The notes below the pieces were generated by a model, which did not search any database, was not told the DNA's origin, and worked only from the letters and a program-made list of their open reading frames with translations. Positions 22,656 to 33,651 of a DNA stretch of 64,000 bases are shown here, one piece after another; the stretch's first letter is position 1; every line of letters starts with the position of its first letter. The stretch covers positions 55,001 through 119,000 of the forward strand of contig JAPDOI010000900.1 of assembly GCA_029168955.1 (NCBI GenBank), given 5' to 3'. The stretch is from Aplectana chamaeleonis (Eukaryota > Nematoda > Chromadorea > Rhabditida > Cosmocercidae). The position numbers and the translations under genes were made by a program.

Positions 22656-22924
22656 ACCGCCAAAATCACAGTTTTGTTTTTCAAATCCCCACTATGAGAT
22701 TTCTTCAAAACAGGGCTAAAAAAAAGAAGTACACTCTCTATTTGATGTTCACTTATTAGGGCTTGCCTTACATTTGCGGGGGGCTTTTATAAAACCATGT
22801 GTTGATAGTTGTGGGTATGGGACACAGCATTGATATTCCGTTTTCCAAATCCCCTAAATGCCTCAGAGATTTACAGGAGATTTCCAAAAATGGGCATTTT
22901 CCTAGCTTTGCGTAGAAAAAAGGG
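22656..22924. other. unassigned spacer
   Basis: Sequence between the retroelement 3' end and the GTACGTAC duplication. It is AT-rich and has no recognised feature. Confidence 0.35.
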
Positions 22925-22934
22925 GTACGTACTA

Positions 22935-24562
22935 CAGTGTGTTGCAAAACTATACGACATACCCCAATTTTCGCGATTCCAAACTTCGCGTGATTTAAGG
23001 AGACAAAGAGTGAACGACAATGGATGCAGCACCCTCGAAGACCTCCGGGTACGGATCTTCATGAAATTAGAGCAAATGGCAGGAATCTGTCAACGAAAAT
23101 TGTCAAAAACGACCGTTGCAAAATTATACGACATAGCTGACGTTCTCGCAGAAGTTGCGATTCTAGACCCTCTGTATCAGTTCGTTCATGGTAAAAAACA
23201 TTATGAACATCAAGTTAATAGTCTTCAGAATTGCCTTGATGCCCAACCACTTCTAAATCTCTTTTTGGTATGTTTCAACCAGCCTTTTGTGAACGCCCCT
23301 TTTAATCTGCGCTCATTTGCTTATAACGGCTAGTTTGAGCGAAACCACACACTTGTATTGTCTCCTCTGGTTGTATACTAAAAGCTCGGGAAGATATCAA
23401 ACGTTTTCCTCTGGGTCGAGGTCCTGCAAACCGGCCGGCCATTCTAGCAAATTGGCATGATTGGCCTGAAACCAAGCCTGCGTCGTTCTACTGCCAAGAT
23501 ATGAAGGCGGATACGGACTGGAAAGAACTGGAAATGAAATTCCCACACATTCTGATAATCAGTGAGGCTCACAGGTCATGTCTCGAAAACCTGATCCAGC
23601 TTGCCACATCTACTGAATCTGGGTCTATACATTATTTTCTCCACAAACATTCTCCTCCAGAGTTCCGACACGAGGATAAGTGTGGGTCCCTTTGTAGACC
23701 TCCCCAGTGCTTAGAATACTACCTTAAAATAATTAAATAGATGAGAGTATTTCAGGCTCGTTCGGACTGAGCTTGCTTTCGACGGATAAGAAAGGGTTTC
23801 GAAGGATCCACCTATGGATCAGAACTATCCTAGATATGGATCAGAACTATCCTAGAGTAGGAACATTCGAGGAGAAAGAAAAATGTGTCGACCCGGATTT
23901 GGGTGGTGGACCAGGTTTTGGGACATGATCTATGAATCTCACAGATTATCAGACTGTGTCGGAAAATCATTTTTTCTAGTCCGTATCCGCCTTCACTTCT
24001 TGTCAGTAGGACGACGCAGGCTTGGTTTCAAGCCGATCATGCCAGTTTGCTAGAATGGCCGGCCGGTTCGCAGGACCTTAACAAAGAAGAAAACGTTCGA
24101 TATATTCCTGAGCTTTAAATATACTACCAGAGAAGACAATACGAGTGTATGGTTTGGCTTAAGCTAGCCGTAATAAGCGAATGGGCACAGCTTGGAAGGG
24201 GCGTTTACAAAAAGCCGGGCTTAAACATACCAAAAAGAATTTCGAAGTGGTTGGGCATCAAGGCAGTTCTTAAGATTATTCACTTGATGTTTATAATGGT
24301 TTTTACCATGAAAGAACTGCTACAGAGGGTCTAGAATCGAAATTTCTGCGAGAACGTCAGCTATGTCGTATAATTTTGCAACGGTCGTTTTTGACAATTT
24401 CCGTTGCCAGATTCCTGCCAGTTGCTCTAAATTCATGAAGATTCGTACCCAGGGGCTTTCGAGGGTACTGCATCGATTGGCGTTTACCATTTGTCTCCTT
24501 AAATCACGCGAAGTTTGGAATTGCGAAAATTGGGGTATGTCGTATAATTTTGCAACGCACTG
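22935..24562. mobile_element. Tc1/mariner-like foldback element with IR/DR ends, 1628 bp
   Basis: Starts CAGTGTGTTGCAAAAC and ends GTTTTGCAACGCACTG-like (TTTTGCAACGCACTG), flanked by TA on both sides (22933-22934 and 24563-24564). CAGTG termini with TA duplication are typical of Tc1. Arms of nearly 600 bp are inverted copies. Each arm repeats the terminal word GCAAAATTATACGACATA about 177 bp inward (22945 and 23121 on the left, mirrored at 24364 and 24538), the IR/DR layout seen in several Tc1 groups. The plus ORF 22809-23333 and minus ORF 24320-24619 are the same sequence in the two arms; no DDE transposase is recognised. Confidence 0.75.
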
Positions 24563-24757
24563 TATACTTGTTATCCGAAGGTAAATCCTCGGATAATGGA
24601 TCGATTCGGATAATGCCATTTTAAATTTACCGAATATTCGATCTATTCAGATAATGCCATTTTCCAATGATTCGGATACGGATATCCGCCGGATAATTTC
24701 GAATAAATTTCGGATATTATCGGAACAAATCTGAGGCAAAACGGTGAAAAATAAACC

Positions 24758-24868
24758 AGGTACATACACATACACATACACACACAAACATACATACATA
24801 CACACATACACATACACACACATACACATACACATAACTACACATACACACATACACACACAAAATGA
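24758..24868. repeat. TACACA/CATACA microsatellite
   Basis: Reiterated ACATAC and ACACAT words inside the TCCGGATA-type element. The minus-strand ORFs here encode only Cys/Val/Tyr repeats. Confidence 0.85.
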
Positions 24869-25230
24869 GTAGAACATTAGCTACGAGAAATGGACATATA
24901 CATAAATTACACGAGTGAGGAAACAAAAGTGAGTCAAATAGTTGATATAAAAAATGGACCGGTTTACTACATTCAACCTAAAATGAACCGATTTTATCCG
25001 ATTTTACTCAAATTTTATCCGGTTTTTATCCGTTTTACCCGATTTTATCCGAATTTTCGACCCTTCGGATAATGGTTCGATACAGATAATGCCGATTTTA
25101 AATTTACCGGATATTGGTTCGATTCAGATAATGCGTTTTTTCAAATTTTCGGATATCGGATTATCCGAATCTCGGATATCCGGTCTGATATCCGAAATGG
25201 AGTGATTCGGATACTAAGTATAGTACGTAC

Positions 25231-26070
25231 ACGAATGGCAATTTTCAGAATGTTCAAAAAAGTTGTCTCGGATTGGGCTGAAAACTTGTTTCTAGAGGTT
25301 GTTTTGGGTGCTGATCACGAAGCTGAGGCCCATTTGTCAATATACGTAAAAACCTATCTAATTTGGTCCGAAGCTTCAAAATGGGGAAAATTTTGCAGAA
25401 AAAACGCCACATTTGACGATTTCGAGAATGCTACGATCAAATCGCCTCAAAAGGTGTACATAGAGGGTATTCGGCCTGCCTAACACGAATCTGCAAGCAA
25501 ATTAGTATATCCACTTGACCCTGCCGTGACTTCGGACAGTTGTTTCTTCTGATAGAAAGAGTGGTATAAGCGGAAATTCCAGTACAATGCTTACTTCATT
25601 GATAGCTTCGCTATAAACATGAAAAACGGAAATCGTTTTCGGTGGCGTGCCATTCGAGCTCGCGTGTCCCACCGGTGGGACACGGTGTACGGTAACGCAA
25701 TATTGCACGCGGTCCGAACGTGCAGTCACCCAAAATTAGGCGTGGTCGTGAATGGGTTAAACCAGGTAATTGGCAGCAAGTTGAAAAAGACCTACCCGTT
25801 GAGAAACGATGACGTTCGTGGCCTCAATGGTTGAGTGTGAGAGCGCTCACGATGATGATGCGTTCGAATGGAGAGCAAACCCGGTGGCATAACAACGCTA
25901 AATTATAGAGAAATATTAATCTAAAGTTACTGGCAGAGAAAAAATCCAGATTTTTCTCTAACTACAGGCACGGTTCGCGATTAGAACGGACTAAGTTATG
26001 GCTGGGTGTCCGCTCGCCCCCAATTAACGAGATTTCTCAAGTCCTTGTATCGTTGCCTTTTGTTCTGCTC
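25231..26070. other. diverged CAAGG-family fragment and unassigned sequence
   Basis: 25240-25420 resembles the interior of CAAGG-family elements (for example CGGATTxGGCTxAAAACTTGT and CCATTTGT also seen near 26680 and 55530). 25420-26070 holds short ORFs without recognised domains. Confidence 0.3.
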
Positions 26071-26073
26071 TTA

Positions 26074-28952
26074 CAAGGAAAGTGTTAAGAGTGGTAAACG
26101 CATCTGCGAAAACGACTATTATCGTTAGTATCTCTTCTGGCTCAATAGTAAAAATGCGCTGTATCCCGCCCGAGCTGCAGGTTCAAAAAAGTTATGAGCA
26201 TTTTTTTAAGCCTCGCCAAAATGCAAGGGTACCAACTCTACATTGGATCAGACTCACTGAGGATAATTGCGGAAATCGCTCTTTTCTGCTTTACCCTGAA
26301 CTGAAAGATTAACGTTTAGATGTAACTGGACTAAAAAGGCAGAATGATTTCAAATTTCAAGTAACCAGGGGAATCCGTGACAAGAATTCCTGAAATATCC
26401 GTGACAAGAATTCCTGAAATATCCGATTTTTTCGGATATCCGAATCATTTCAAATAACCTATTTTACGAACACTCAATATAAAGTCGACGACAAATCTGC
26501 CCTAACATGAATGTTATAATGAGTTTCGATTGAAAAACAATTTTTTCTTTAAGCATTAGGTTGACGGTGAAGAGAAAAACAGTTTTTGCAGTTTTCCGAA
26601 ATGAGTCGGATCCTATCGAAATGAGTCGGACCCATCAGGTATTTTTTTGGAGTTTACAAAAATTTTCACGGATTTGGCTCAAAACTTGTAGGTAGAGGGT
26701 AATCTTGGGAGGTGAACAAGAATCTGGAGTCCATTTGTGGAAATTTTGAAGTTTACTGTAGGTCACGGTGGTTAATATGTCATTTAGGGGGCAAAACTCA
26801 CCTTAGTATTTTGAAAATCGATGAACGGACGTTAAATTCCTATTCTCCACCCCCGTATACAAACTTTGAGTAAGATCTGAGATTTTCACAAAACTACCGT
26901 ATGCCTTGTTGGAAATTGCGAGCTATGCTCTGGACGGCTTCAATGCCCAGAAACCCCAGCGTGCTGTTGGTGTGGCTCTCGACTTAACAAATGCATTTGA
27001 CACTGCCAATCTAGGCCTACTATCAGAGAGTCTGTTGAAGTCTACCATCAAGCCATGGCAGAAGCAGTGGATAACTGCCTTCACTAAAGGACGTCGGGCA
27101 AATTTGCTATTCCAGGGACATGTTTCCAATAGCATCCCTATCGCCGCTGGTGTCCCTCAAGGAGGTGTTTTATCGCCTGCACCTTTCAGTTTATACCTTG
27201 AAGATCTGCCCGTTCCTCCACAAGACATCAAGGTCGTTGCATATGCGGATGATATCACTATTCAGTGACGGGATCGCGACATGAATGTAGCCGCCAGAAA
27301 GATCAATGACCACTTGATCGAGTTGAAATGTTTTCTCGATAGCGAGATGCTCACAGTCTCTGCCTCTAAATCATCCGTTACCGTCTTTTCCACTGATAAT
27401 GCGAAGCACAGTGCCCATCCTAAGGTAAAATGAGACGAAACTAAATTGCCGGCCGCCCGATTCCTCAAGCTACTCGGACTCGTGTTGGATGCCTCGTTGA
27501 AGTTTCATAAGAACACTGAGCATAAGCAAGCCACAGTGAAAACAAGACTCAACGTCCTACGCGCTCTCGGTGGAACGTCCAGGGGGTGCAGTAAAGAAAC
27601 GATCCTGACCACGTACAAGGCTGTTGTGCAACCCGCCTTGGAGTATACTGTGCCAGTCTGGCAGCACATCGTGTCGGACACTTCTTGGTCCAAGCTGCAG
27701 CGCATCCAAAATGCCGCTCTGCGAATCATAATAGGCTGTTCTAAAAGCTCTCCAGTACAGCACTTACACGCCGAAGCTCGCATATTGCCAGTTAGAGACC
27801 ACTGTCAACTCCAGGCGCAACAAATGTTCATTAACATCGTTAAGCAGCCAAATCATCCGTCGCGAAGAGTAATAAACCCAGTAAGAAAGAGATGTATCAG
27901 AAAGCCGTTCGCCGATGCTCCCTCAAAAGTAGATGTGCAGAGATGAACTGAAGCACACGAGAACGCCTCCGTCTCTTGCGCGCGGAGCATACCCGATTCG
28001 TGAAGGAGCACTTGAACACAGCTGCCATCAACTCTATTTTGGGAGTCGCACCTCCCAAGGTCAGCGAGACTGAGATGGAACTTGGCAGGCGTGCCAGGTG
28101 CACCCTTGCCTCGTTACGCTGCGGACACTCTCCCATGCTTATGTCATAGTTGCATAGAATTGATAACAGCAAACCTGACGAGTGCCCGGATTGCGGTCGC
28201 CAAGGGCATACCACTGCGCACCTCTTCAATTTCCCGAAGAGACCAACTTCATTGACAACAATGGATTTCTGGATGAACCCAACGCTAGTGGCCGAGTTTC
28301 TGAACCTATGACGAGAACCCTCTCTGTGGCTGCAAAAAAAGAAGGAGACCAAACTACCGTATACCCGCGGTAATCTACCGTAATCTGCAGAAAGTCGATA
28401 AACGAACTCCAGATTCGTGGTCAGCATTCCAAATAACCCTCAGAGAATGATTTTGAGGCACATCTGTCGTAGAAATCCGGAAATCTCTAAAGTGGCGTTT
28501 TTCCCTCGAAATTTTCCCCGGTTGGGAAGCTTCTAACACAATTAGCCGAAAACTTGGGGAAATCGACTAATAAACCACAATTTCGTGATCAGCGCCCCCC
28601 AAAAAACCATGGAAGAATTTTAAACCAAATCTGGGACATTTTTCTAAAACGCTTCCAGAGCCCTCTAATCGGTATAAATAAACGCCCAACCGAAAATACG
28701 TACAAGTCCAAAACGCTGTCAGTCTGGGCAAAGTATGGAAAATGTGTATTCACCCAAACTTTTCTCAGGGGGTAGTTTTGGGCGCTGAACACATTTATGA
28801 GATCAGTTCCCGGATTTTCCGAAAATTAATGCGTTTTTCGGAAGGTACAAAAAGCACACAAGAAAACGACCTTGTTGTGCTTGTAACTTCTTGGAACCTG
28901 CAGCTTGGGGGCGGGATACTGCATAGTTTTACTATTGAGCCACAAGGGTGGG
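26074..28952. mobile_element. CAAGG-family foldback element with a retroelement insertion
   Basis: The left end CAAGGAAAGTGTTAAGAG follows a TTA. The right half (28351-28952) is colinear with the right half of the copy at 5917-6984 and ends near TTGAGCCACAAG, so the outermost right terminus seems truncated. Compared with the other copies, extra DNA lies at about 26233-26630 and a non-LTR element at 26903-28350. It contains no transposase gene. Confidence 0.65.
26903..28350 (+). mobile_element. 5'-truncated CR1/Jockey-like insertion with 12-bp TSD
   Basis: AAACTACCGTAT directly flanks the insertion (26891-26902 and 28351-28362). The insert begins inside the RT domain (LEIASYALDGF), keeps motif A ALDLTNAFDTAN, motif B AAGVPQGGVLSPAPFSLYLE and motif C AYADDITI, then meets TGA near 27267. 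The C-terminal half is open at 27446-27946 and ends in a zinc knuckle (ECPDCGRQGHTTAHLF) and a 3' tail CTGCAAAAAAAGAAGG. 5' truncation plus a TSD is the normal outcome of target-primed reverse transcription. Confidence 0.85.
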
Positions 28953-29121
28953 CGATAACCCACCAATTGGTCGCCCTCTCTTAATGTTGTTGTGCGTTAT
29001 GCTGCAACTTTTCACTTAATTTCGCTTTGGTGATGGCAAGACCTGCATCATCATTAAAGGCAGCATACATGCTCGAAAACGTGATTGAGATAATTACGGA
29101 AATAGAATGGTATGACCCATA
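28953..29121. other. spacer with short hairpin
   Basis: GGGCGATAACCCACCAATTG is followed by GGTCGCCC, giving a short hairpin near 28957-28978. No gene or repeat family recognised in the rest. Confidence 0.3.
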
Positions 29122-29458
29122 TTACAACGCCTACGCTTTTTGAAGTGCCAAAACGACCCACAATGCCGCTACATGAGTTAGAAGTTGGCTCCGCCCTGCA
29201 TTTTCACGCCCCCTGTATTTGCGCTTTTCCTGCAACGCAAGGTTGCTGGGTCATATTCACCGTTGGTGCTGTTCGTAGGTTGCCTAAGAAGTGAGCCACA
29301 CACGTCACTGACGGCGAAGATGACACAGCAGCTCTGCTTTGGAGCAAAAGAGCAAATACAGGGGGCGTGAAAGTACAGGGCGGGGCTAATTTCTAACTTA
29401 TGTAGCGGCATTGTGGGTCATTTTTGACACTTCAAAATGTGTAGGCATTATGTTGTAA
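29122..29458. mobile_element. 337-bp foldback MITE
   Basis: Arms of about 115 bp are inverted copies. Both read inward TTACAACxxxxTGCCTAC-like and share GACCCACAATGCCGCTACAT and CACGCCCCCTGTATTTGC, separated by about 110 bp. No clear target duplication and no ORF. Confidence 0.7.
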
Positions 29459-29611
29459 GCCATACGGTTCGATTCACACTGTAATCCCAACCACGTTTAC
29501 GATCGTGTATGCTGCCTTTAAGAACTCAACAATCTTATTAATCGCGAGCCCTGCCTTCTAGATGAACGTGATAGTTCACTACCTCACATGAAACTTCGAA
29601 TATGCACTTAC
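29459..29611. other. spacer
   Basis: Between the foldback MITE and the exon at 29612-29688. It includes the start of the intron that follows that exon on the minus strand. Confidence 0.3.
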
Positions 29612-29688
29612 CCGTTGCTTAACTTCCTCTTTTTCTCAGACTCCCTCTCAATGATTCCATTCAACTTGTTATGGATGTCATGAGCAAC
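29612..29688 (-). CDS. internal exon of an unidentified host gene
   Basis: A 77-bp minus-strand exon has an excellent acceptor (TTCTTCTTTACAG) and a consensus donor GTAAGT. It is open in one frame only as required (25 codons plus 2 nt) and encodes VAHDIHNKLNGIIERESEKK followed by a basic end, a charged helical peptide. Neighbouring exons were not found: lower coordinates are occupied by a foldback MITE and a retroelement-bearing DNA element, higher ones by a retroelement remnant. It may belong to a gene with long transposon-filled introns. Family unknown. Confidence 0.45.
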
Positions 29689-29997
29689 CTGTAAAGAAGA
29701 ACTAATAGAAGTGAAAACATCCGCAGGAATGAGCTCACAAAGTCATTAAGACTTTCAATGGCGCTGATGAAAGAGCTAAGGATTGCTATCACAGAAAAAA
29801 AGTTATGGGTAGTGGACGTAATAATAGCACCAATAAGCTTTTCACAGAAGCGAATATACAGACGCTTATATTAGAGAATAAATTTTTCGATGTCGAAATA
29901 CGTTTAATATAGACTGCGAGTTGCCAGTCATCTAAGCACTACCGAAATTTCATACAGGTCAACGCTTTGACCAGACAGACGGCCACAACAACTATCA
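29689..29997. other. no recognised gene
   Basis: AT-rich sequence that would be the intron upstream of the 29612-29688 exon on the minus strand. No exon with matching phase was found. Confidence 0.3.
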
Positions 29998-30571
29998 AAC
30001 TCTATAGTAGAGACGGTGGCGGGTGAGCTCTTTCCCTAGAGATTCCATCGCACCTTCCATGTAGCTACACTATCCATCTTGGAACCCACATTTCCTGTTA
30101 ACTTTTTCCACTCTTTTTTCTTGTGTCTGCCGAGACCCTTTCTGATCACATCATCAAGCTGAAAAACAACAGCGTCGAGATGGTTGACAGCGTCGATATG
30201 GTTGACAGCTCTCCTGGCACCTCTTGTCCTGATTTATCCCGAGAATTTCCCTCGTGAAGTTTGGGTAGAAGGAGAGAAATAGGGTTATAGGATGAGGGGC
30301 AAGAGGTGGTAGGGGGAATATAGATGTTGAAATGAGAAAGATGAGTTTTAAGGGGGATATGAACTGGAAGGTACTCAAGGGTACCGTCTGTGGGAGTATT
30401 AGGTATAAGGTGTGAAGGAAGAGTAGATAATATGAAAGTGGAAACTCCTCCGCCAAGGAATGACCTTGGAGCATGGTAAGAATTATAGCCTAGGATATTG
30501 GGATGAGGATAGGCAAGGGATGGAGAGAGCTTGGTTTCTTGAACCATGATCACGTCAGGATGGTAATACGT

Positions 30572-30613
<42 letters not shown>

Positions 30614-31060
30614 GAGAAAGCTTGGCACGAAGGCCGTTGAGATTTATATGTACAACGAAAAGGAGGCGATTGGGGTTTGAGGAATTAGAGGTGGTAGGTG
30701 AGGAGCACAAAACACATCGAAAACTTATGATGCCTCACACAGCTGAGACCCGAACAGGAGAGATGCACCCACCTTTGGCATCCAGAGCATTGGACGCTTT
30801 TCCCTCTCCAGATGACATCCTTGCTGCATGTGACACATGGGTACTTCTAAGCAGGTCCAGGAATCCTCTTCGCGCTAGCCCTTAGCAGGAGAATCCGAAG
30901 GAGAGCTGCGGCCGGCCAGCACCTCTCCCACGACAAAAACCCTCTTCGTAGAGGGGATGACGTCGGTTCGCAAGGAGGTGATCTTCTTTCCACCACACTG
31001 CCACGGCACGAACGTACGACATCTCGGCAGCATAGAATATTCACAGTAAAGACATCCACA
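29998..31060 (-). pseudogene. CR1/Jockey-like remnant with internal deletion
   Basis: On the minus strand: 5' region (31060-30880), degraded PHD segment (about 30830-30690), endonuclease start (HPDVIMVQETKLSP, GGGVSTFIL), then a direct jump into the endonuclease-RT linker (about 30250-29998, GKSSPATVST-like end). The endonuclease C terminus and all RT are gone. A GA microsatellite at 30573-30611 lies where the other copies encode LSELSLFA. Confidence 0.75.
30573..30611. repeat. (GA)n microsatellite
   Basis: About 19 uninterrupted GA units inside the retroelement remnant. It expands a CTCTC stretch present in other copies and produces the Ser-Leu repeat of the minus-strand frame. Confidence 0.95.
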
Positions 31061-31744
31061 GTCGACTATGAGATCCTCCCTAGTTCCTCTTTGGTCCCCA
31101 GCACGGTTCTCACCACGCTGACCTTCGAAAATATTGTAATGGGCTACCTTACACACAGATTAGCAGGGAGCTTTGTTTGCGCTCGGTACATTCTACCCGG
31201 TTTTTTAAAAGAAATGTCAACTTCGAGTTCAACACGCACTACTGCTACCGCAACATTGAGCCCGCGAAAGGCTTTCGAAAGTTTGTTGGGTCTTTACCGA
31301 GCCAATACGCGGACTGTTACCCCAGTATACCCCCATTCCTCCACGACTGAAGGAAACTCAGAAGGGAAAGCCGAAAATGTAGGGAAGGCGGAGGCTGTAT
31401 TGACCTCGCAGCAATATTGCGCTGACCTTTGAGTGCTGTGAGCATCTAGACTGTTTTTCGATTGACTAAACAGAGAACTATACACTACTAAACAAACCTC
31501 TTCGTTGTCACACTGGGCCCATAGCTCACTTGCTCCCATTGGTGCACCTCTCCCCAGCCTCATCAGGAAGTAACGCTCCTGACATCCGAAGAATGCTACG
31601 CATTTGCGCTGCAAAATACATACTGTTCAATCACCCACCATCGAAAAAACCCTCAGGAATTATTTTCCAAGCAGAATTACAAGCAGGGAAAAAACTGAGG
31701 TATTGCCACTTCTGAACAACCGAAACCAAAGGAGATGAAATGGA
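31061..31744. other. no recognised gene
   Basis: Contains open frames 31091-31432 plus and 31294-31614 minus without domain or splice support. Confidence 0.35.
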
Positions 31745-31747
31745 TTA

Positions 31748-31940
31748 TTTAGGACAATGGTGTACTTTGTCGCTGTCATGAACGATAGTCACGCCATTTA
31801 GCACAAATCGCGGTGGGACCAGCAACGAAGCAACGGTATTGGCCGACGTAGAAACAGCTGCCGCTGGTCTGCCGCCGCGACGTGTAGCGGAGTTTGAGAA
31901 GCTACTCATAAGGTACAGTCTCTCTATGACCCCTTCTGTG
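31748..31940 (-). CDS. candidate terminal exon of a host gene
   Basis: Minus-strand frame ending in TAA near 31748 and reading SSFSNSATRRGG, AAAVSTSANTVASLLVPP and TIVHDSDKVHHCPK. The composition is that of a real protein tail. Acceptors just upstream are weak (TGATCCAAG or GAACACAG), so the exon start is uncertain. A phase-0 start would agree with the exon at 32882-32952, which ends in phase 0, so they may be one gene. Confidence 0.3.
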
Positions 31941-32026
31941 TTCAAACGTCTCTTGGATCAGCACTTGATGACTGTGAATGTCTGAGCCAGTTTCAACCCT
32001 TGACTATTGTATAGGTTTTACGTTCT

Positions 32027-32080
32027 ATATATTCACGTGTACAGTTACGGGGCTTCGGGAGCGAAAGATATTTTGGCGCT
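32027..32080 (-). repeat. ~50-bp repeat, left member of an inverted pair
   Basis: The reverse complement reads GCCAAAATATCTTTCGCTCC then CGAAGCCCCGTAACTGTAC and matches 33018-33070 in the opposite orientation. The two could be terminal inverted repeats of a ~1-kb element or just two scattered copies. Confidence 0.45.
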
Positions 32081-32881
32081 GGAGCGCGTTTTCCTCCCGT
32101 CCCTTTAAAATCGGCGCAGGTTTTGCTATAGCGCTATGCCAGCCGCGATCTGCACGTGCATAATTAATGTTTTTGTGTGAATGGCAAATCTTTGAAGTGG
32201 AAAACACTTCGATTTTGTGCTGAGGATTGAAGCTCCGGGTAGGCGAAATTCTCGGATGCTAAATTTCTTCTACTCCGGGGTTCCATCCCCTGGCCCGAAA
32301 GCGGGAAACCTAATACCCTCATCGCAAGCGCGACTGTACATAAGACACTCAAAAGCCAATTTCGTTAACGCATACATATACAACAAAATGATGTAAGTAG
32401 AAGCTTCAGAGAAATGCTTGGGCCTACATTTCTTGCATTTGGCCTAAATAAACGTATATATTCGCACCCACATCAAGCTTTTCCACTATTGGGATTTTTT
32501 ACGAATTTTGATACGAGTGCCAAACGTTTTCCGAATTCCTCCAAGGGGTTGAAACTCCGCGTGGACCAAATTTTGACGTGGGCGCGAATTTTTTCTTCCA
32601 AGACGCGGAACTCGTCCGCGCCATCATTTTCACACCCAACAAACTTTGCACCAACCCAGGGTTTCCCTCCCCTTCCAAAATCAGGAGAGTTTTGGGCCCT
32701 AAGAAGTGTATCGTACACACAAAGTAAAATTTCCAATTTGAGTTTCACTCCAAGTTTAAGAGCTAAGAAAATCGCAGCCTCTTACGAGCTCCGACGTATT
32801 CATCATTTTCCTCACGGCATTTTCACAGACAATTCACATTTGGCAAAATCAATTGCCTTTGCCGTCCAGTAGACCTACTAC

Positions 32882-32952
32882 CTCTGAATTGATCTTTCCC
32901 TCAACACGAGCATGCATATTCTGAAGATTGCGATGCTTCTGTCGCCCATCTT
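32882..32952 (-). CDS. internal exon of an unidentified host gene
   Basis: 71-bp minus-strand exon with acceptor TTTCTATCGATTAG and donor GTAGTA. Open in the frame that starts after 2 nt (23 codons, ending phase 0). It encodes DGRQKHRNLQNMHARVEGKI and then NSE. A possible upstream exon near 33150-33215 (NSRPSNLSLSECDLQ) has an acceptor GGGTCGCAG but an unclear donor and does not match phase. A downstream partner may be 31748-31940. Confidence 0.4.
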
Positions 32953-33017
32953 CTAATCGATAGAAACGGCGCGATAGTGATCGAGAAAATGGTACGAGTA
33001 GGAAAACGCGCATAAAT

Positions 33018-33070
33018 GCCAAAATATTTTTAGCTCCCGAAGCTCCGTAACTGTACTCTATATTCACTGC
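33018..33070 (+). repeat. ~50-bp repeat, right member of an inverted pair
   Basis: Mirror of 32027-32080 (GCCAAAATATTTTTAGCTCC and CGAAGCTCCGTAACTGTAC). Confidence 0.45.
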
Positions 33071-33313
33071 TTGTTGCATTTATTATATGTAAATTAATCA
33101 TGTAGGCTAGACCGGTAATAAACATATACATAAGCCGGGTACTGATGCTGCCACTGTAGCTGTAAATCGCATTCCGACAGCGACAGATTTGAAGGGCGGG
33201 AGTTCTGCGACCCAAAGTGTCGCAAAAGTACACCCTTGGCCTTACGTGGAACGAATATCGATTGCTGTCAAAGTGGTTCGCTTTTCAAAAAAAACAATGT
33301 GTCCTAACTGTCT

Positions 33314-33651
33314 AGTGCTTATTAAATCCTGATGTGTTCATGACAACTACATGCTTTTTAATGAAGTAGAAATATTAGCAGTAGCATACCCGACGCTTGC
33401 CCGGACTGTGGAACCTCCGGCCACAATACTAAGCATTTATTCAATGGTCCCATGAGACCCACATCATTAACTACAATACACCTTTGGACGACCCCGACGC
33501 TGGTCGCCCAGTTTTGGGCCTTACTCTCTTCGTTGCCGCAAAGAAGAGGAAGAAATGTTGGCCTATATATGGAAATTAGACAGAAGTGCTTATTTAATCC
33601 TGATGTGTTCATGACGACGGATCCGATACACGCTTTTTAACCGAATAAAAA
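33314..33651 (+). pseudogene. non-LTR 3' end bracketed by ~65-bp direct repeats
   Basis: 33375-33565 encodes a C-terminal zinc knuckle (DACPDCGTSGHNTKHLF) and the 3' tail GCCGCAAAGAAGAGGAAG of the CR1/Jockey-like family. It lies between two direct copies of a ~65-bp sequence (GCTTATTxAATCCTGATGTG ... CTTTTTAA ... AAATATT) at 33314-33374 and 33587-33651. Confidence 0.65.

Larger units (their letters stand above)
22933..25222. mobile_element. hAT-like element with TCCGGATA repeats, hosting a Tc1-like insertion
   Basis: GTACGTAC occurs directly at 22925-22932 and 25223-25230. Between these, ignoring the Tc1-like insertion, the element reads TATACTTGTTATCCGAA at the left and TTCGGATACTAAGTATA at the right, a 15/17-bp TIR. 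The body (24563-25222, about 660 bp) is reiterated TCGGATAATG and TTTTATCCG words plus a CA-rich microsatellite. The 8-bp duplication suggests hAT, though TATAC is not a canonical hAT terminus. No ORF of note. Confidence 0.6.

Noticed and set aside
22809..23333. 174-codon plus-strand ORF as a host gene
   Set aside because: It lies in the left arm of a Tc1-like foldback element and is duplicated in the right arm. It was not accepted as a gene without similarity evidence.
24647..24926. Cys/Val/Tyr-rich ORFs
   Set aside because: Translation of a TACACA microsatellite.
30573..30630. Signal-peptide-like Ser/Leu repeat
   Set aside because: It is a (GA)n microsatellite read in frame within a retroelement remnant.
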